Of a stretch of 64,000 nucleotides of DNA, positions 8,616 through 19,551 are shown one piece after another. The DNA lies in assembly GCA_023399465.1 (NCBI GenBank), contig JAEWPB010000008.1, positions 1 through 64,000 on the forward strand. Reading direction: 5' to 3'. The position numbers were made by a program, and so were the translations under genes. This DNA comes from Pseudomonadota bacterium. Its GTDB lineage: Bacteria; Pseudomonadota; Alphaproteobacteria; Rhizobiales; Rhizobiaceae. Position 1 is the first letter of the stretch. Each line of letters opens with the position of its first letter. Under the pieces are notes generated by a model. The model saw nothing but the letters and a program-made list of their open reading frames with translations, was not told the origin of the DNA and did not search any database.

Positions 8616-9965
8616 ATGGGTACAAACGGCAGCAATACCGTATCGCCTGCGCTTATCGAGAGGGTTTCGAAATGGCTAAAACAGACAGCGCTAAACGGCG
8701 CCGATCTCGATACGATCGTTGAAGGTTTCTGCGAGCGAATGGCAGCTTCCGGCCTGCCGCTGGTGCGGGTCCACCTGAGTTTTTCGATGCTGCATCCGCT
8801 TTACGACGCACTCGGATTCACCTGGCAGCGGGGACTGGGCATCTCCAGCGAGAGCTTTCGCAAGACGCCCGATCCGACGGAAATGGAGCGGTTCGTGCGC
8901 AGCCCCTATTTCCATCTGCTCAACAACAATCTCGAATTCCTGCGGCGGCGCATCGACCCGAAAGCCCCGTCGGAATTTCCGATCTTCGATGATCTGAAGC
9001 AGCTTGGCGTCACGGATTATATCGCCTTCCTGCAGCCGTTCGGCACCGATTTCGACCGCGGCATGCTGGGATCCTGGGCAACCGATGCCCCCGGCGGCTT
9101 CGACGACGATGTCATCGAGGCTCTGTTCCGGATCCAGAACAGTCTGGCGGTCGCCGCGAAGATGGCGGTTCTGGACAAGCTTGCAGACAACATGCTGAGA
9201 ACCTATCTGGGTGGAAATGCCGGGCGACGGGTGCTTTCCGGGCAGATCCGCCGCGGCGACGGCGAAACCATTCGCGCCGCACTGGTCATGGCCGACATGC
9301 GCGATTCAACCGCGCTTGCCGAACAGGGTGGCCGGCAGCTCTACATCGATACGCTCAACGAGTTCTTCGATGCGCTCGCCACGCCGTTCAACCGCAATGG
9401 CGGCGAGATCCTATCGTTCATCGGCGACGGTTTCCTGGCGGTATTCCCCTGCGGACGCCACAAGGAGCCTTCGCAGGCGGCCGCACGTGCGGCAATGCGG
9501 GCTGTCGGACAGGCCTCGGCACGCATGGGCAAGCTGAATGTCAGTCGCGGAGAAGCCGGCCTTGCCGGAATCGGCTATGGCATCGGCCTGCATCTTGGCA
9601 ACGTCATGTTCGGCAATGTCGGACTGACCGACAGATTGACGTTTTCCGCATTCGGCAGTGCGGTCAACGAAGTCCAGCGACTTCAGGCGCTGACCAAGAA
9701 ATACGCGACACCGGTGATCGCCAGCAACGACTTCGCCGCCTATTGCGGCGGTGACTGGCAGCGGCTCGGAGACGAGACATTGCGCGGAATGAGCGAGAAG
9801 GTTACCATACTTCAACCCGGACAGAACAACGTCTCTGCCGTCAAGGGTGAAGCGATCGAACGCGAAGCCCGCGACGGTCGCTCCGAAGCCGAACAGGTAA
9901 TGCTGCTGTATCGCAAGACGCGTGATTCCAAAACCAAGGGTTTTAGGGAGAAGATGCTTCAATGA
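8616..9965 (+). CDS. Class III adenylate/guanylate cyclase
   Basis: This 449-residue cytoplasmic protein forms a cyclic nucleotide from ATP or GTP. The C-terminal catalytic domain (about residues 215-395) has both metal-binding aspartates, in MADMRDST (near 226) and SFIGDGFLAVF (near 271). The later LGNVMFGNVG segment, where the transition-state residues sit, is also present. The N-terminal 190 residues form an uncharacterised sensor-like region seen in many rhizobial cyclases. ATG 8616 has GAGGAA five bases upstream and is preferred over the longer frame. The gene overlaps the next one by four bases (ATGA), so the two are translationally coupled. Specificity for ATP or GTP is not decided. 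Confidence 0.85.
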   Translation: MGTNGSNTVSPALIERVSKWLKQTALNGADLDTIVEGFCERMAASGLPLVRVHLSFSMLHPLYDALGFTWQRGLGISSESFRKTPDPTEMERFVRSPYFHLLNNNLEFLRRRIDPKAPSEFPIFDDLKQLGVTDYIAFLQPFGTDFDRGMLGSWATDAPGGFDDDVIEALFRIQNSLAVAAKMAVLDKLADNMLRTYLGGNAGRRVLSGQIRRGDGETIRAALVMADMRDSTALAEQGGRQLYIDTLNEFFDALATPFNRNGGEILSFIGDGFLAVFPCGRHKEPSQAAARAAMRAVGQASARMGKLNVSRGEAGLAGIGYGIGLHLGNVMFGNVGLTDRLTFSAFGSAVNEVQRLQALTKKYATPVIASNDFAAYCGGDWQRLGDETLRGMSEKVTILQPGQNNVSAVKGEAIEREARDGRSEAEQVMLLYRKTRDSKTKGFREKMLQ

Positions 9966-10927
9966 TCTCAGCACGTGGCCTTGCGGCCGCCTTCCTCGTA
10001 TCCTTCGCAACCATTGGCCCCGTGTCGGCCCAGTCATTGAATGGAAAACTCGTCGACGGTTTTGACGGATCGGACTTTGCACCCGAGGGGGGCCTTTACT
10101 ACCGCGACAACGACGAACAGCGCGCCGGTACGGTCGAGTTCCAGAATGAAGTGAAGCGCACCGGCACCGGCGCGCTCAAGCTGAGCGTGCGCGCCAATTG
10201 TCCGGCGGACGCGGAAAACTGCAGCGAACGGGCGGAAATCTGGGAAAAGACCGCGCTTCGCGAAACCTATGACAAGCCGGTCTGGTACGGGTTTGCGGTA
10301 AAGTTCGCCGAGCCTGTGCCGCTCGATGACCACCGATACCTGATCGCCCAATGGAAGCGCGAGATCGACAGCGGAGCCGATGGCGACTTCAGTCCGTTCC
10401 TCGCCTTGCGGCTGAAGGGTGGCAGGTTGTTCGCGACGGTCGAGACCAATTATCAGGAGCCCGCTTCCTTGCTGGTGGCGGCCTCCAATGGATGTCCGGC
10501 ATCGCAAGTACCGGTATGGCCGCGCTCCGACGTCAACCAGATGCGGGCCCTCGTCGCAACCGATGGCGACTGGTCGGTCGATGACGGTGCGGAATTTTCC
10601 GCCTGCACCGACAAGATCGAGGTCATCGAGCGCGGCAACAGCCTGCCGAGCCCGACTTCGGGGTGGATCGATTTTGCCATCCTGACGAAGCCCGGACCGG
10701 ATGGAACGGGTCATATCGAGATCTTCGCCAACGACAAGTGGGTCGTCACGGTAAAGGGGCATATCGGCCACAACGACAAGGGTCTCGGCGCAAACCAGTA
10801 CTTCAAGTTCGGCCCGTACCGCGCCGGCAACAAGAATGACTGGACGCTCTTCTACGACGACTTCCGAAGATCGGGTCGTTGCGAGGATGTACTTGCCGAC
10901 CAGGCGGCCTGCGCCGCCGTCAACTGA
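9962..10927 (+). CDS. Secreted polysaccharide lyase (PF14099-type, heparin-lyase-I fold)
   Basis: This 321-residue protein has a clear signal peptide (AAAFLVSFATIGPVSAQ, likely cleaved after AQ). A jelly-roll polysaccharide-lyase domain fills the mature part. Typical segments are RAEIWEK, VWYGFAVKF, the QWKRE strand, and LFYDDFRRS near the end. Four cysteines suggest a periplasmic or extracellular location. It would cleave an acidic polysaccharide by beta-elimination. The start ATG overlaps the stop of the cyclase gene. A short A/T-rich hairpin follows the stop. It may trim or recycle the glycan made by surrounding genes; the substrate is unknown. Confidence 0.75.
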   Translation: MISARGLAAAFLVSFATIGPVSAQSLNGKLVDGFDGSDFAPEGGLYYRDNDEQRAGTVEFQNEVKRTGTGALKLSVRANCPADAENCSERAEIWEKTALRETYDKPVWYGFAVKFAEPVPLDDHRYLIAQWKREIDSGADGDFSPFLALRLKGGRLFATVETNYQEPASLLVAASNGCPASQVPVWPRSDVNQMRALVATDGDWSVDDGAEFSACTDKIEVIERGNSLPSPTSGWIDFAILTKPGPDGTGHIEIFANDKWVVTVKGHIGHNDKGLGANQYFKFGPYRAGNKNDWTLFYDDFRRSGRCEDVLADQAACAAVN

Positions 10928-10929
10928 AT

Positions 10930-10947
10930 GAAAAACATCCGTTTTTC
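10930..10947 (+). terminator. Short hairpin after polysaccharide lyase gene
   Basis: GAAAAAC and GTTTTTC form a 7-base stem around an ATCC loop, three bases after the lyase stop codon. The right arm ends in TCTT, so a weak bidirectional terminator is possible. The stem has only two G:C pairs, so confidence is limited. Confidence 0.4.
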
Positions 10948-11060
10948 TTGACGTCAACCAATGGCGACTGCCGTCTTGGCTAGGACATGGACAGGTTCGC
11001 GGGCTTACGTTACTGTCCGCTTAATAAGCAGTCGTTGTAATAGCGCACTGGAATACGTTG

Positions 11061-12952
<1,892 letters not shown>

Positions 12953-12956
<4 letters not shown>

Positions 12957-14854
12957 AAATTACACGCCGCACCGCCCTTGGCCTGCTTGCCTCGGTGTTC
13001 CTGCCGCCGATCGCACGAGCCGGTTCGTTCGAACCTGAATATCTCCGTCCCTATCTTCGCGCCGCGCAGATGCCGGAACTGTCCGAGCGGCTGCCGAAGA
13101 AGCCGCGCGTGGTGAACCTGACCTCGATGGGACGAACGCCCGGCGGCTATGGCGGCAGCCTGCGCATCCTGATCGGCAGCCAGAAGGATATCCGGCTGAT
13201 GACGATCTACGGCTATTCGCGCCTCGTCGGCTATGACGAGAAGCTCGCGCTGCAGCCGGATATCCTCGAAAGCGTCGAGAATATCGACGACCGCATCTTC
13301 ACCTTCAAGATTCGCGACGGCCACCGCTGGTCCGATGGCAGCTACCTGACGTCGGAGGATTTCCGCTATTGCTTCGAGGACGTGATCCTCAACGAGGAAC
13401 TGCGCAAGAATGGCCCTCCCGCGGAGATGCTGGTCGACGGCAAGCCGCCGCGCTTCGAGGTCATCGATCTCCTGACGGTGCGGTATACATGGGATGCGCC
13501 GAACCCGGATTTCCTGCCGCAGCTCGCAGCGCCGCAGGCCCTCAGCATCGTCCTGCCGGCCGCTTACATGAAGCAGTTCCATCGGAAATATCAGGACGAT
13601 TTCAGGCTTTCGGCCCTGATGGCGGAACAGAGGGTCAAGAAATGGACCGAACTTCACGTCCGCATGTCGCGGCAATACCGGCCGGAAAACCCTGAACTGC
13701 CGACGCTCGATCCCTGGCGCAACACCACGAAACCGCCGGCCGAGCAGTTCGTGTTCGAGCGCAATCCCTATTTCCATCGTATCGACGAGAACGGGCGCCA
13801 GCTCCCCTATATCGACCGCATCTACCTGAACATCAGCTCGCCTGCGATCATTTCCGCCAAGGCCGGCGCCGCCGAGACCGACCTGCAGACGCTCGGCATC
13901 GACTTCAGCGACTACACCTTCCTGAAGGACGCCGAAAAGCGCCACCCTCTGCGCCTCAGCCTGTGGAAGCGTACCAAGGGGTCCCAGGTGGCGCTTCTGC
14001 CGAACCTCAACTGCAAGGACGAAATCTGGCGGCCGCTGCTTCGCGACGTCCGCTTCCGCCGCGCGTTGTCGCTGGCAATCGACCGCGAAGAAGTCAACAA
14101 GGCTGTCTTCTACGGCCTTGCCAAGCCGAGCGCCGACACCGTCCTGCCCGAAAGCCCGCTGTTTCGTCCCGAATATGCGGCAGCCTGGAGCAGCTACGAT
14201 CCTGCGCAGGCAAATGCCTTGCTCGATGAACTTGGTCTGGTGAAGGACGACGAGGGACAGCGACGGCTACCCAATGGCGAGCTGGCGCAGATCATCGTCG
14301 AAACCGCCGGCGAAAGCACCGAGGAGACCGACATCCTCGAACTTATCGGCGATCACTGGCAGACCGTCGGGCTGAAGCTGTTCGTCCGCAACTCGCAGCG
14401 CGACGTCCTGCGCAGCCGCGCCACGGGTGGCGATGTGATGATGACGATGTGGGGCGGCATCGACAACGGGGTGCCGACGGCGGACATGAACCCCGGCGAG
14501 TTGGCCCCGACCCGCGACGATCAGTTGCAGTGGCCGCTCTGGGGTCTGTACTACCTCTCGAACGGCGACAAGGGAAGCCCCCCGGATCTGCCGGAAGCCG
14601 CACGGCTTCTCGACCTCCTGAACGCATGGCGGCGGACCGTCACCACTGCCGAGCGAGCGAAAATCTGGGCAGAGATGCTGGAGATCTATACCCAGCAGGT
14701 CTATTCGATCGGCATCGTCAACTCGACGCTGCAACCGGTTCTGCGAACCGCGAGACTTCACAACCTCCCGAACGACGGCCTCTACGGCTTCGATCCGACC
14801 AGCTACCTCGGCGTGTACATGCCGGATACGTTCTGGCTCGACGGGGAGGTCTGA
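12953..14854 (+). CDS. ABC transporter substrate-binding protein, family 5 (peptide/oligosaccharide)
   Basis: This 633-residue periplasmic protein has an RR-containing signal peptide (MKITRRTALGLLASVFLPPIARA) that could be Sec or Tat dependent. The family-5 fold is evident from FTFKIRDGHRWSDGSYLTSEDF near residue 120, the RFRRALSLAIDREEV stretch near 370, and the C-terminal LHNLPNDGLYG. It is longer than ordinary dipeptide-binding proteins and matches the YejA/oligosaccharide-binding size class. It overlaps the ATPase gene. Because the operon is embedded in glycosyltransferase genes and follows a secreted lyase, an oligosaccharide ligand is as plausible as a peptide. Confidence 0.9.
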
Positions 14855-14855
14855 C

Positions 14856-15854
14856 ATGCTGCGCTACGTCGCCTGGCGCGTCTTGATGATGATCCCGACC
14901 CTGCTGCTGATATCGGCGCTGGTCTTCACCATCATCGAGCTGCCGCCGGGCGACTATTTCGAGAGCTATGTCTCGGAACTGCAGGCGCAGGGCGAAGCGG
15001 TCGACATGGCCGAGATCGAGGCGCTGCGCGCCCAGTACGGCTTCGACCAGCCGCCGATCATGCGCTATTTCCACTGGGTCGGCGGCATGCTGAAGGGCGA
15101 TTTCGGCTACTCCTTCGAATATCAGCTGCCGGTCGGCGAAGTCGTCGGCGACCGCCTGTGGCTGACCATCCTCGTCTCCACCTTCACGATCATCTTCACC
15201 TGGCTGCTGGCCTTCCCGATCGGCATCTACTCGGCGACCCACCAGTACAGTTGGGGTGACTATGGCCTGACCTTCCTCGGCCTCGTCGGCGTCGCGGTCC
15301 CGAACTTCCTTCTGGCGCTGATCCTGATGTATTTCGCAAACATCTGGTTCGGCATCTCGATCGGCCACCTCATGGATCTGAGATACATGAACGAGCCGAT
15401 GTCCTGGGACAAGGCCAAGTCGATCCTCGAGCATTTGTGGATCCCGGTGCTGATCATCGGCACGGCGGGAACCGCCGGCATGGTGCGCCGCCTGCGCGCC
15501 AATCTCCTCGATGAGCTACAGCAGCAATACGTCGTCACGGCGCAGGCAAAGGGCCTCAGCCCGTTCCGTACGCTGGTCAAGTATCCGCTGCGGATGTCGC
15601 TGAACTTCTTTGTCGCCGACATCGGCTCGATCCTGCCGGCGATCATCTCCGGCGCCGAAATCACTGCCATCGTGCTGTCGCTGGAAACGACCGGACCGAT
15701 GCTCATCAAGGCGCTCCAGAGCCAGGACATGTACCTCGCCGGTTCGTTCCTCATGTTCCTCGCCTTCCTCTCCGTCATCGGGGTGCTGATCTCTGATATC
15801 GCCTTGGCGATGCTTGATCCCCGCATCCGCCTTCAGGGCAGGAGCACGAAGTGA
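14856..15854 (+). CDS. ABC transporter permease, DppB/OppB type
   Basis: This 332-residue inner-membrane permease starts with the typical N-terminal helix (YVAWRVLMMIPTLLLISALV) and the family GDYFESY loop. The EAA region reads AKGLSPFRTLVKYPLR near residue 230. ATG 14856 has GGGGAGG six bases upstream and begins two bases after the binding-protein stop. Its stop overlaps the GTG of the second permease. It forms half of the pore of the importer. Confidence 0.92.
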   Translation: MLRYVAWRVLMMIPTLLLISALVFTIIELPPGDYFESYVSELQAQGEAVDMAEIEALRAQYGFDQPPIMRYFHWVGGMLKGDFGYSFEYQLPVGEVVGDRLWLTILVSTFTIIFTWLLAFPIGIYSATHQYSWGDYGLTFLGLVGVAVPNFLLALILMYFANIWFGISIGHLMDLRYMNEPMSWDKAKSILEHLWIPVLIIGTAGTAGMVRRLRANLLDELQQQYVVTAQAKGLSPFRTLVKYPLRMSLNFFVADIGSILPAIISGAEITAIVLSLETTGPMLIKALQSQDMYLAGSFLMFLAFLSVIGVLISDIALAMLDPRIRLQGRSTK

Positions 15855-17026
15855 CCGTCCAGATCCCGGAACCCGGCGCTCCCCTGCCTCACTACGTATC
15901 GACAGCCCCCTTCGACCCCCATTCGGTGGAGAAGGTGACGGAGGCGCAGGCGCGCGTCTATCAGGCGTCGCAGCTTCGGCTGATCTGGTGGCGCTTCAAG
16001 CGGCACAAGCTGGCGCTGGTCTCGGCGATCTTCCTCGGATTGCTCTACCTGATGATCCTGTTCACCGAGTTCCTGTCGCCCTACAACCTGCATACCCGCA
16101 ATGTCGACATGATCCATGCGCCGCCGCAGCGGGTGCGGCTGTTCCATGACGGCAAGTTCATCGGGCCTTTCGTCTACGGCCGCGACATGACACTCGACAT
16201 GGACACGCTGCGGCGCGTCTACACCGACAACACCGACAAGGTGGAACCGCTGCGGTTCTTCTGCCGTGGCGATCCGTACAAGTTCTGGGGCCTGTTCGAG
16301 GGCAACCTGCATCTCGTCTGCCCGGCCGAAGGCGGCAACTTCCATTTGCTCGGAACCGACCGGCTCGGGCGTGACATGCTGTCCCGCATCATTTCCGGCG
16401 CGCGGATCTCCCTGACCATCGGCCTGCTCGGCATCTCGATCAGCTTCCTGCTCGGGATCGTCATCGGCGGTCTTGCCGGCTATCACGGCGGATTCGTCGA
16501 CCTGGTGGCACAGCGTGTCATCGAGGTGCTGCAATCGATCCCGAGCATCCCGTTGTGGATGGCGCTGGCGGCGATCATGCCGATCACCTGGAGCCCGATC
16601 ATCATCTATCTCGGGATCACCGTGATCCTCGGTCTGCTCGACTGGACCGGTCTGGCGCGCGCCGTGCGCTCGAAACTGCTGGCGTTGCGCGAGGAGGACT
16701 ACGTTCTTGCGGCCCAGCTGATGGGGGCGAGCACCCGGCGGATCATCGGCCGGCATCTGGTGCCGGGCTTCATGTCGCACCTGATCGCGACGGCAACGAT
16801 CGCCATTCCCGGCATGATCCTCGGTGAAACGGCGCTCAGCTTCCTCGGTCTCGGGCTGCGACCACCCATCACCAGCTGGGGCATCCTGCTTACCGAAGCG
16901 CGCAATGTCAGCGTGATCGCCAATTATCCCTGGCTTCTGTTCCCGGCGGTGCCGGTAATCCTGGTCATTCTTGCCTTCAATTTCTTTGGCGACGGCCTGC
17001 GCGATGCCGCCGATCCCTACAAATGA
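15851..17026 (+). CDS. ABC transporter permease, DppC/OppC type
   Basis: This 391-residue permease begins with a GTG overlapping the preceding stop, with AGGAG upstream. Residues 45-75 hold the first membrane helix (LALVSAIFLGLLYLMILFTEF). A long periplasmic insert of roughly 100 residues precedes the conserved GTDRLGRDMLSRIISGARIS segment. The EAA loop is AAQLMGASTRRIIGRHLVP. The insert makes it longer than typical OppC proteins and is characteristic of a subgroup of oligopeptide/glycoside transporters. It is the last transporter gene before a glycosyltransferase series. Confidence 0.9.
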   Translation: MTVQIPEPGAPLPHYVSTAPFDPHSVEKVTEAQARVYQASQLRLIWWRFKRHKLALVSAIFLGLLYLMILFTEFLSPYNLHTRNVDMIHAPPQRVRLFHDGKFIGPFVYGRDMTLDMDTLRRVYTDNTDKVEPLRFFCRGDPYKFWGLFEGNLHLVCPAEGGNFHLLGTDRLGRDMLSRIISGARISLTIGLLGISISFLLGIVIGGLAGYHGGFVDLVAQRVIEVLQSIPSIPLWMALAAIMPITWSPIIIYLGITVILGLLDWTGLARAVRSKLLALREEDYVLAAQLMGASTRRIIGRHLVPGFMSHLIATATIAIPGMILGETALSFLGLGLRPPITSWGILLTEARNVSVIANYPWLLFPAVPVILVILAFNFFGDGLRDAADPYK

Positions 17027-17042
17027 GAAAAGGGATGACGCA

Positions 17043-17102
17043 ATGCCAACGACAGCAGACGGCATCCGCTTGAGCCCCGTCAACGGGGACCCACTCGGAT
17101 GA
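17043..17102 (+). CDS. Possible 19-residue coupled peptide upstream of glycosyltransferase gene
   Basis: A small frame (MPTTADGIRLSPVNGDPLG) sits in the 72-base gap between the permease and glycosyltransferase genes. AAGGGA lies about eight bases before its ATG. Its TGA overlaps the ATG of the following gene, an arrangement that would couple translation. A CCCCGT/ACGGGG hairpin (17075-17088) falls inside it. It may be a leader that opens the next ribosome-binding region, or simply chance. No homology is recognised. Confidence 0.35.
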   Translation: MPTTADGIRLSPVNGDPLG

Positions 17103-18310
17103 TGCATCGTTTCAAGGATGCCCGCATTCTCATGTACAGCCATGACACCTTCGGTCTTGGCCATCTGAGGCGATGCCGCACGATCGCGCATGCGCTGGTC
17201 GAGGACTATCGCGGCCTCAACATCCTGATTATCTCGGGCGCCACCATCGCCGGCGCGTTCGACTACCGCGCCCGCGTCGACTTCGTGAAGATCCCGAGCG
17301 TCATCAAGCTGCGCAACGGCGAATACACCTCGCTCGCGCGCCATATCGACCTGCATGAAACGCTCAAGATGCGCCAGTCGATCATCCGCCAGACCGCCGA
17401 AAGCTTCGCGCCCGACATCCTGATCGTCGACAAGGAGCCGATGGGCCTGCGCGGCGAGATCGAGGAGACGCTCGGCTATCTCAAAGACCGCGGCTGTACG
17501 CTGGTCCTCGGCCTTCGCGAGGTCATGGATGCGCCCCACCTGCTTAACGCCGAATGGCGACGCAACGACGTGATGAGCAAGATCGATCGGCTCTACGACC
17601 ACGTCTGGGTCTATGGCCCGCCGGATTTCTACGATCCCCTGATCGGGCTCGATGCCCCGCACGCCATCCGGAGAAAGATGGATTTCGTCGGTTTCCTCCA
17701 GCGCAGCGTTTCCCATGACGAAACCTCCGCCTCGCGCCCGGAGGGAGACTATATCCTCGTCACTACCGGCGGCGGCGGTGACGGCTCCGACCTCATCCAC
17801 AACGTGATCGACGCCTACCAGAGCGATACGACCCTGACCCACCGGGCGCTCGTCGTGCTCGGCCCCTACATGCCCGCCAAGCAGCGAAGGAAACTGCATC
17901 GCAAGGCCGAGAGGATCCCCCATATCGAGGTCATCGAGTTCGACAACCGGATGGAGGAACTTATTGCCGGATCGAGCGGCGTCGTCGCCATGGGCGGGTA
18001 CAACACCTATTGCGAGATCCTGTCCTTCGACAAGCCGGCGCTGATCGTGCCAAGGACCGAGCCGCGGCAGGAACAGCTGATCCGCGCCCGCCGCGCATCG
18101 GAGATCGGGTTGGTGGACATGCTCCTGCCGGCCGAGGCAGACGACCCGCTACAACTCGCGGCGATGCTCAAGGCTCTGCCAAACCGGCGACCGCCTTCGG
18201 AACGCGTGCCCGGCGGCTTCACCCTCGAGGGGCTCCCGAATATCTCGCGCATCGTCGGCAACTGGCTGCATGAACGGGAAGAGGACCAGACAGTGGAAGA
18301 CCGGACATGA
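17099..18310 (+). CDS. GT-B glycosyltransferase, COG4671/MurG-like (copy 1)
   Basis: This 403-residue cytoplasmic protein begins with a MurG-like motif, SHDTFGLGHLRRCRTIAHAL, near residue 15. The C-terminal donor domain carries GGGGDGSD near 222 and GGYNTYCEILSFDKPALIVP near 300, as in predicted glycosyltransferases of COG4671. The first of two overlapping ATGs is used. The stop overlaps the next glycosyltransferase start. A related gene lies two genes downstream, suggesting duplication with divergence of acceptor. Donor and acceptor are unknown. Confidence 0.75.
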   Translation: MMHRFKDARILMYSHDTFGLGHLRRCRTIAHALVEDYRGLNILIISGATIAGAFDYRARVDFVKIPSVIKLRNGEYTSLARHIDLHETLKMRQSIIRQTAESFAPDILIVDKEPMGLRGEIEETLGYLKDRGCTLVLGLREVMDAPHLLNAEWRRNDVMSKIDRLYDHVWVYGPPDFYDPLIGLDAPHAIRRKMDFVGFLQRSVSHDETSASRPEGDYILVTTGGGGDGSDLIHNVIDAYQSDTTLTHRALVVLGPYMPAKQRRKLHRKAERIPHIEVIEFDNRMEELIAGSSGVVAMGGYNTYCEILSFDKPALIVPRTEPRQEQLIRARRASEIGLVDMLLPAEADDPLQLAAMLKALPNRRPPSERVPGGFTLEGLPNISRIVGNWLHEREEDQTVEDRT

Positions 18311-19551
18311 CGAAGAATCGCAAAATCATCGTGGTGCTCAAGGGATATCCACGCCTGTCGGAGACCTTCATCGCCCAGGAATTGCTGGGACTCGAAAGGG
18401 CAGGCTTCGACCTCGAGCTGGTTGCCCTGCGCCGACCGACTGACAACAAGCGCCATCCGGTTCACGACGAGATCCGGGCGCCGGTGCGCTACCTGCCGGA
18501 ATATCTGCACGAGGAGCCGTTGCGCGTCATCAGGGCATTGTGGGCCTGCCGCAAGAAGCCCGGCTTCAAGCGAGCCCTGTCCGCCTTCTGGGCGGACTTC
18601 AAGCGCGACATCACCCGCAACCGCATCCGCCGCCTCGGCCAGGCAGCGGTGCTGGCTGCCGAATGGCCGAAGGACGGAAGCTGGCTGCACGCCCATTTCA
18701 TCCATACGCCTGCATCGGTCGCGCGCTACACCAGCCTGATCACCGGGAACCCCTGGACCTGCTCGGCGCATGCCAAGGACATCTGGATCTCACCCGACTG
18801 GGAGCTCGCCGGCAAGATCGCCAGCACCCGCTGGGTGGTCACCTGTACGCATGTCGGCTACTCGCACCTCAGGCGTCTGGGTGGTCCCAGGGGAAACGTC
18901 CATTTGAGCTATCACGGGCTCGATTTTTCAAGGTTCCACCGCTTCGATGGCGTCCGTCCGATGCGTGACGGTTCGCGCGCGGACGAACCCGTCTCGATCC
19001 TGAGCGTCGGCCGTGCGGTGAAAAAGAAGGGCTTCGACGTGCTGCTGCAGGCGCTCGCCCTGCTTCCGCCGGATCTCAACTGGCGTTTCGAACACATCGG
19101 CGCCGGCGATCAGGTCGCCGGATTGAAGCGCTTGGCCGCGAAACTTGGGATCGCCGGCCGGATCAGCTGGAAGGGCGCGCTCGACCAGCAGGACGTACTC
19201 GAGCACTATCGCGACGCTGACATTTTCGCGCTCGCCTGTCGGATTGCCTCCGACGGCGATCGCGACGGCTTGCCGAACGTGCTGGTCGAGGCGTCGAGCC
19301 AGCGGCTGGTATGCGTCTCTACCACCGTCTCGGGGGTGCCGGAACTCATCCGTGACGGGGAAAACGGTATCCTCGCGCCGCCCGAAGACCCGCAGGCGCT
19401 TGCCGCAGCACTGGAAAAGGCGATCCGCAATCCCGAACTGCGGCGCCAACTCGGCGACGCTGCCGAACACCGGGTGCGTTCCGAATTCGACCACAACACC
19501 AGCATCCGTCAGCTTGAAACCCTGTTCGTGAGCGAGTGGAAAGCGGCATGA
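18307..19551 (+). CDS. GT4-family glycosyltransferase
   Basis: This 414-residue GT-B enzyme has an N-terminal KGYPRLSETFIAQELLGL motif typical of colanic-acid/exopolysaccharide GT4 proteins. HAHFIHTPASVARY lies near residue 125. The donor-binding C-terminal domain contains VGRAVKKKGFDVLLQAL, and the EX7E-type region is GDRDGLPNVLVEASSQ near 322. It overlaps both neighbours by four bases and so is firmly within the operon. It probably adds a sugar to a lipid-linked or nascent glycan at the inner face of the membrane. Confidence 0.85.
   Translation: MTKNRKIIVVLKGYPRLSETFIAQELLGLERAGFDLELVALRRPTDNKRHPVHDEIRAPVRYLPEYLHEEPLRVIRALWACRKKPGFKRALSAFWADFKRDITRNRIRRLGQAAVLAAEWPKDGSWLHAHFIHTPASVARYTSLITGNPWTCSAHAKDIWISPDWELAGKIASTRWVVTCTHVGYSHLRRLGGPRGNVHLSYHGLDFSRFHRFDGVRPMRDGSRADEPVSILSVGRAVKKKGFDVLLQALALLPPDLNWRFEHIGAGDQVAGLKRLAAKLGIAGRISWKGALDQQDVLEHYRDADIFALACRIASDGDRDGLPNVLVEASSQRLVCVSTTVSGVPELIRDGENGILAPPEDPQALAAALEKAIRNPELRRQLGDAAEHRVRSEFDHNTSIRQLETLFVSEWKAA

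Noticed and set aside
10949..10958. Palindrome TTGACGTCAA between lyase and ABC ATPase genes
   Set aside because: A lone 10-base palindrome without a well-spaced -10 element or related copies is not enough to call an operator or promoter.
15833..17923. Long antisense open frame opposite the permease and glycosyltransferase genes
   Set aside because: No recognisable protein features; the plus-strand products are clear permease and GT proteins.
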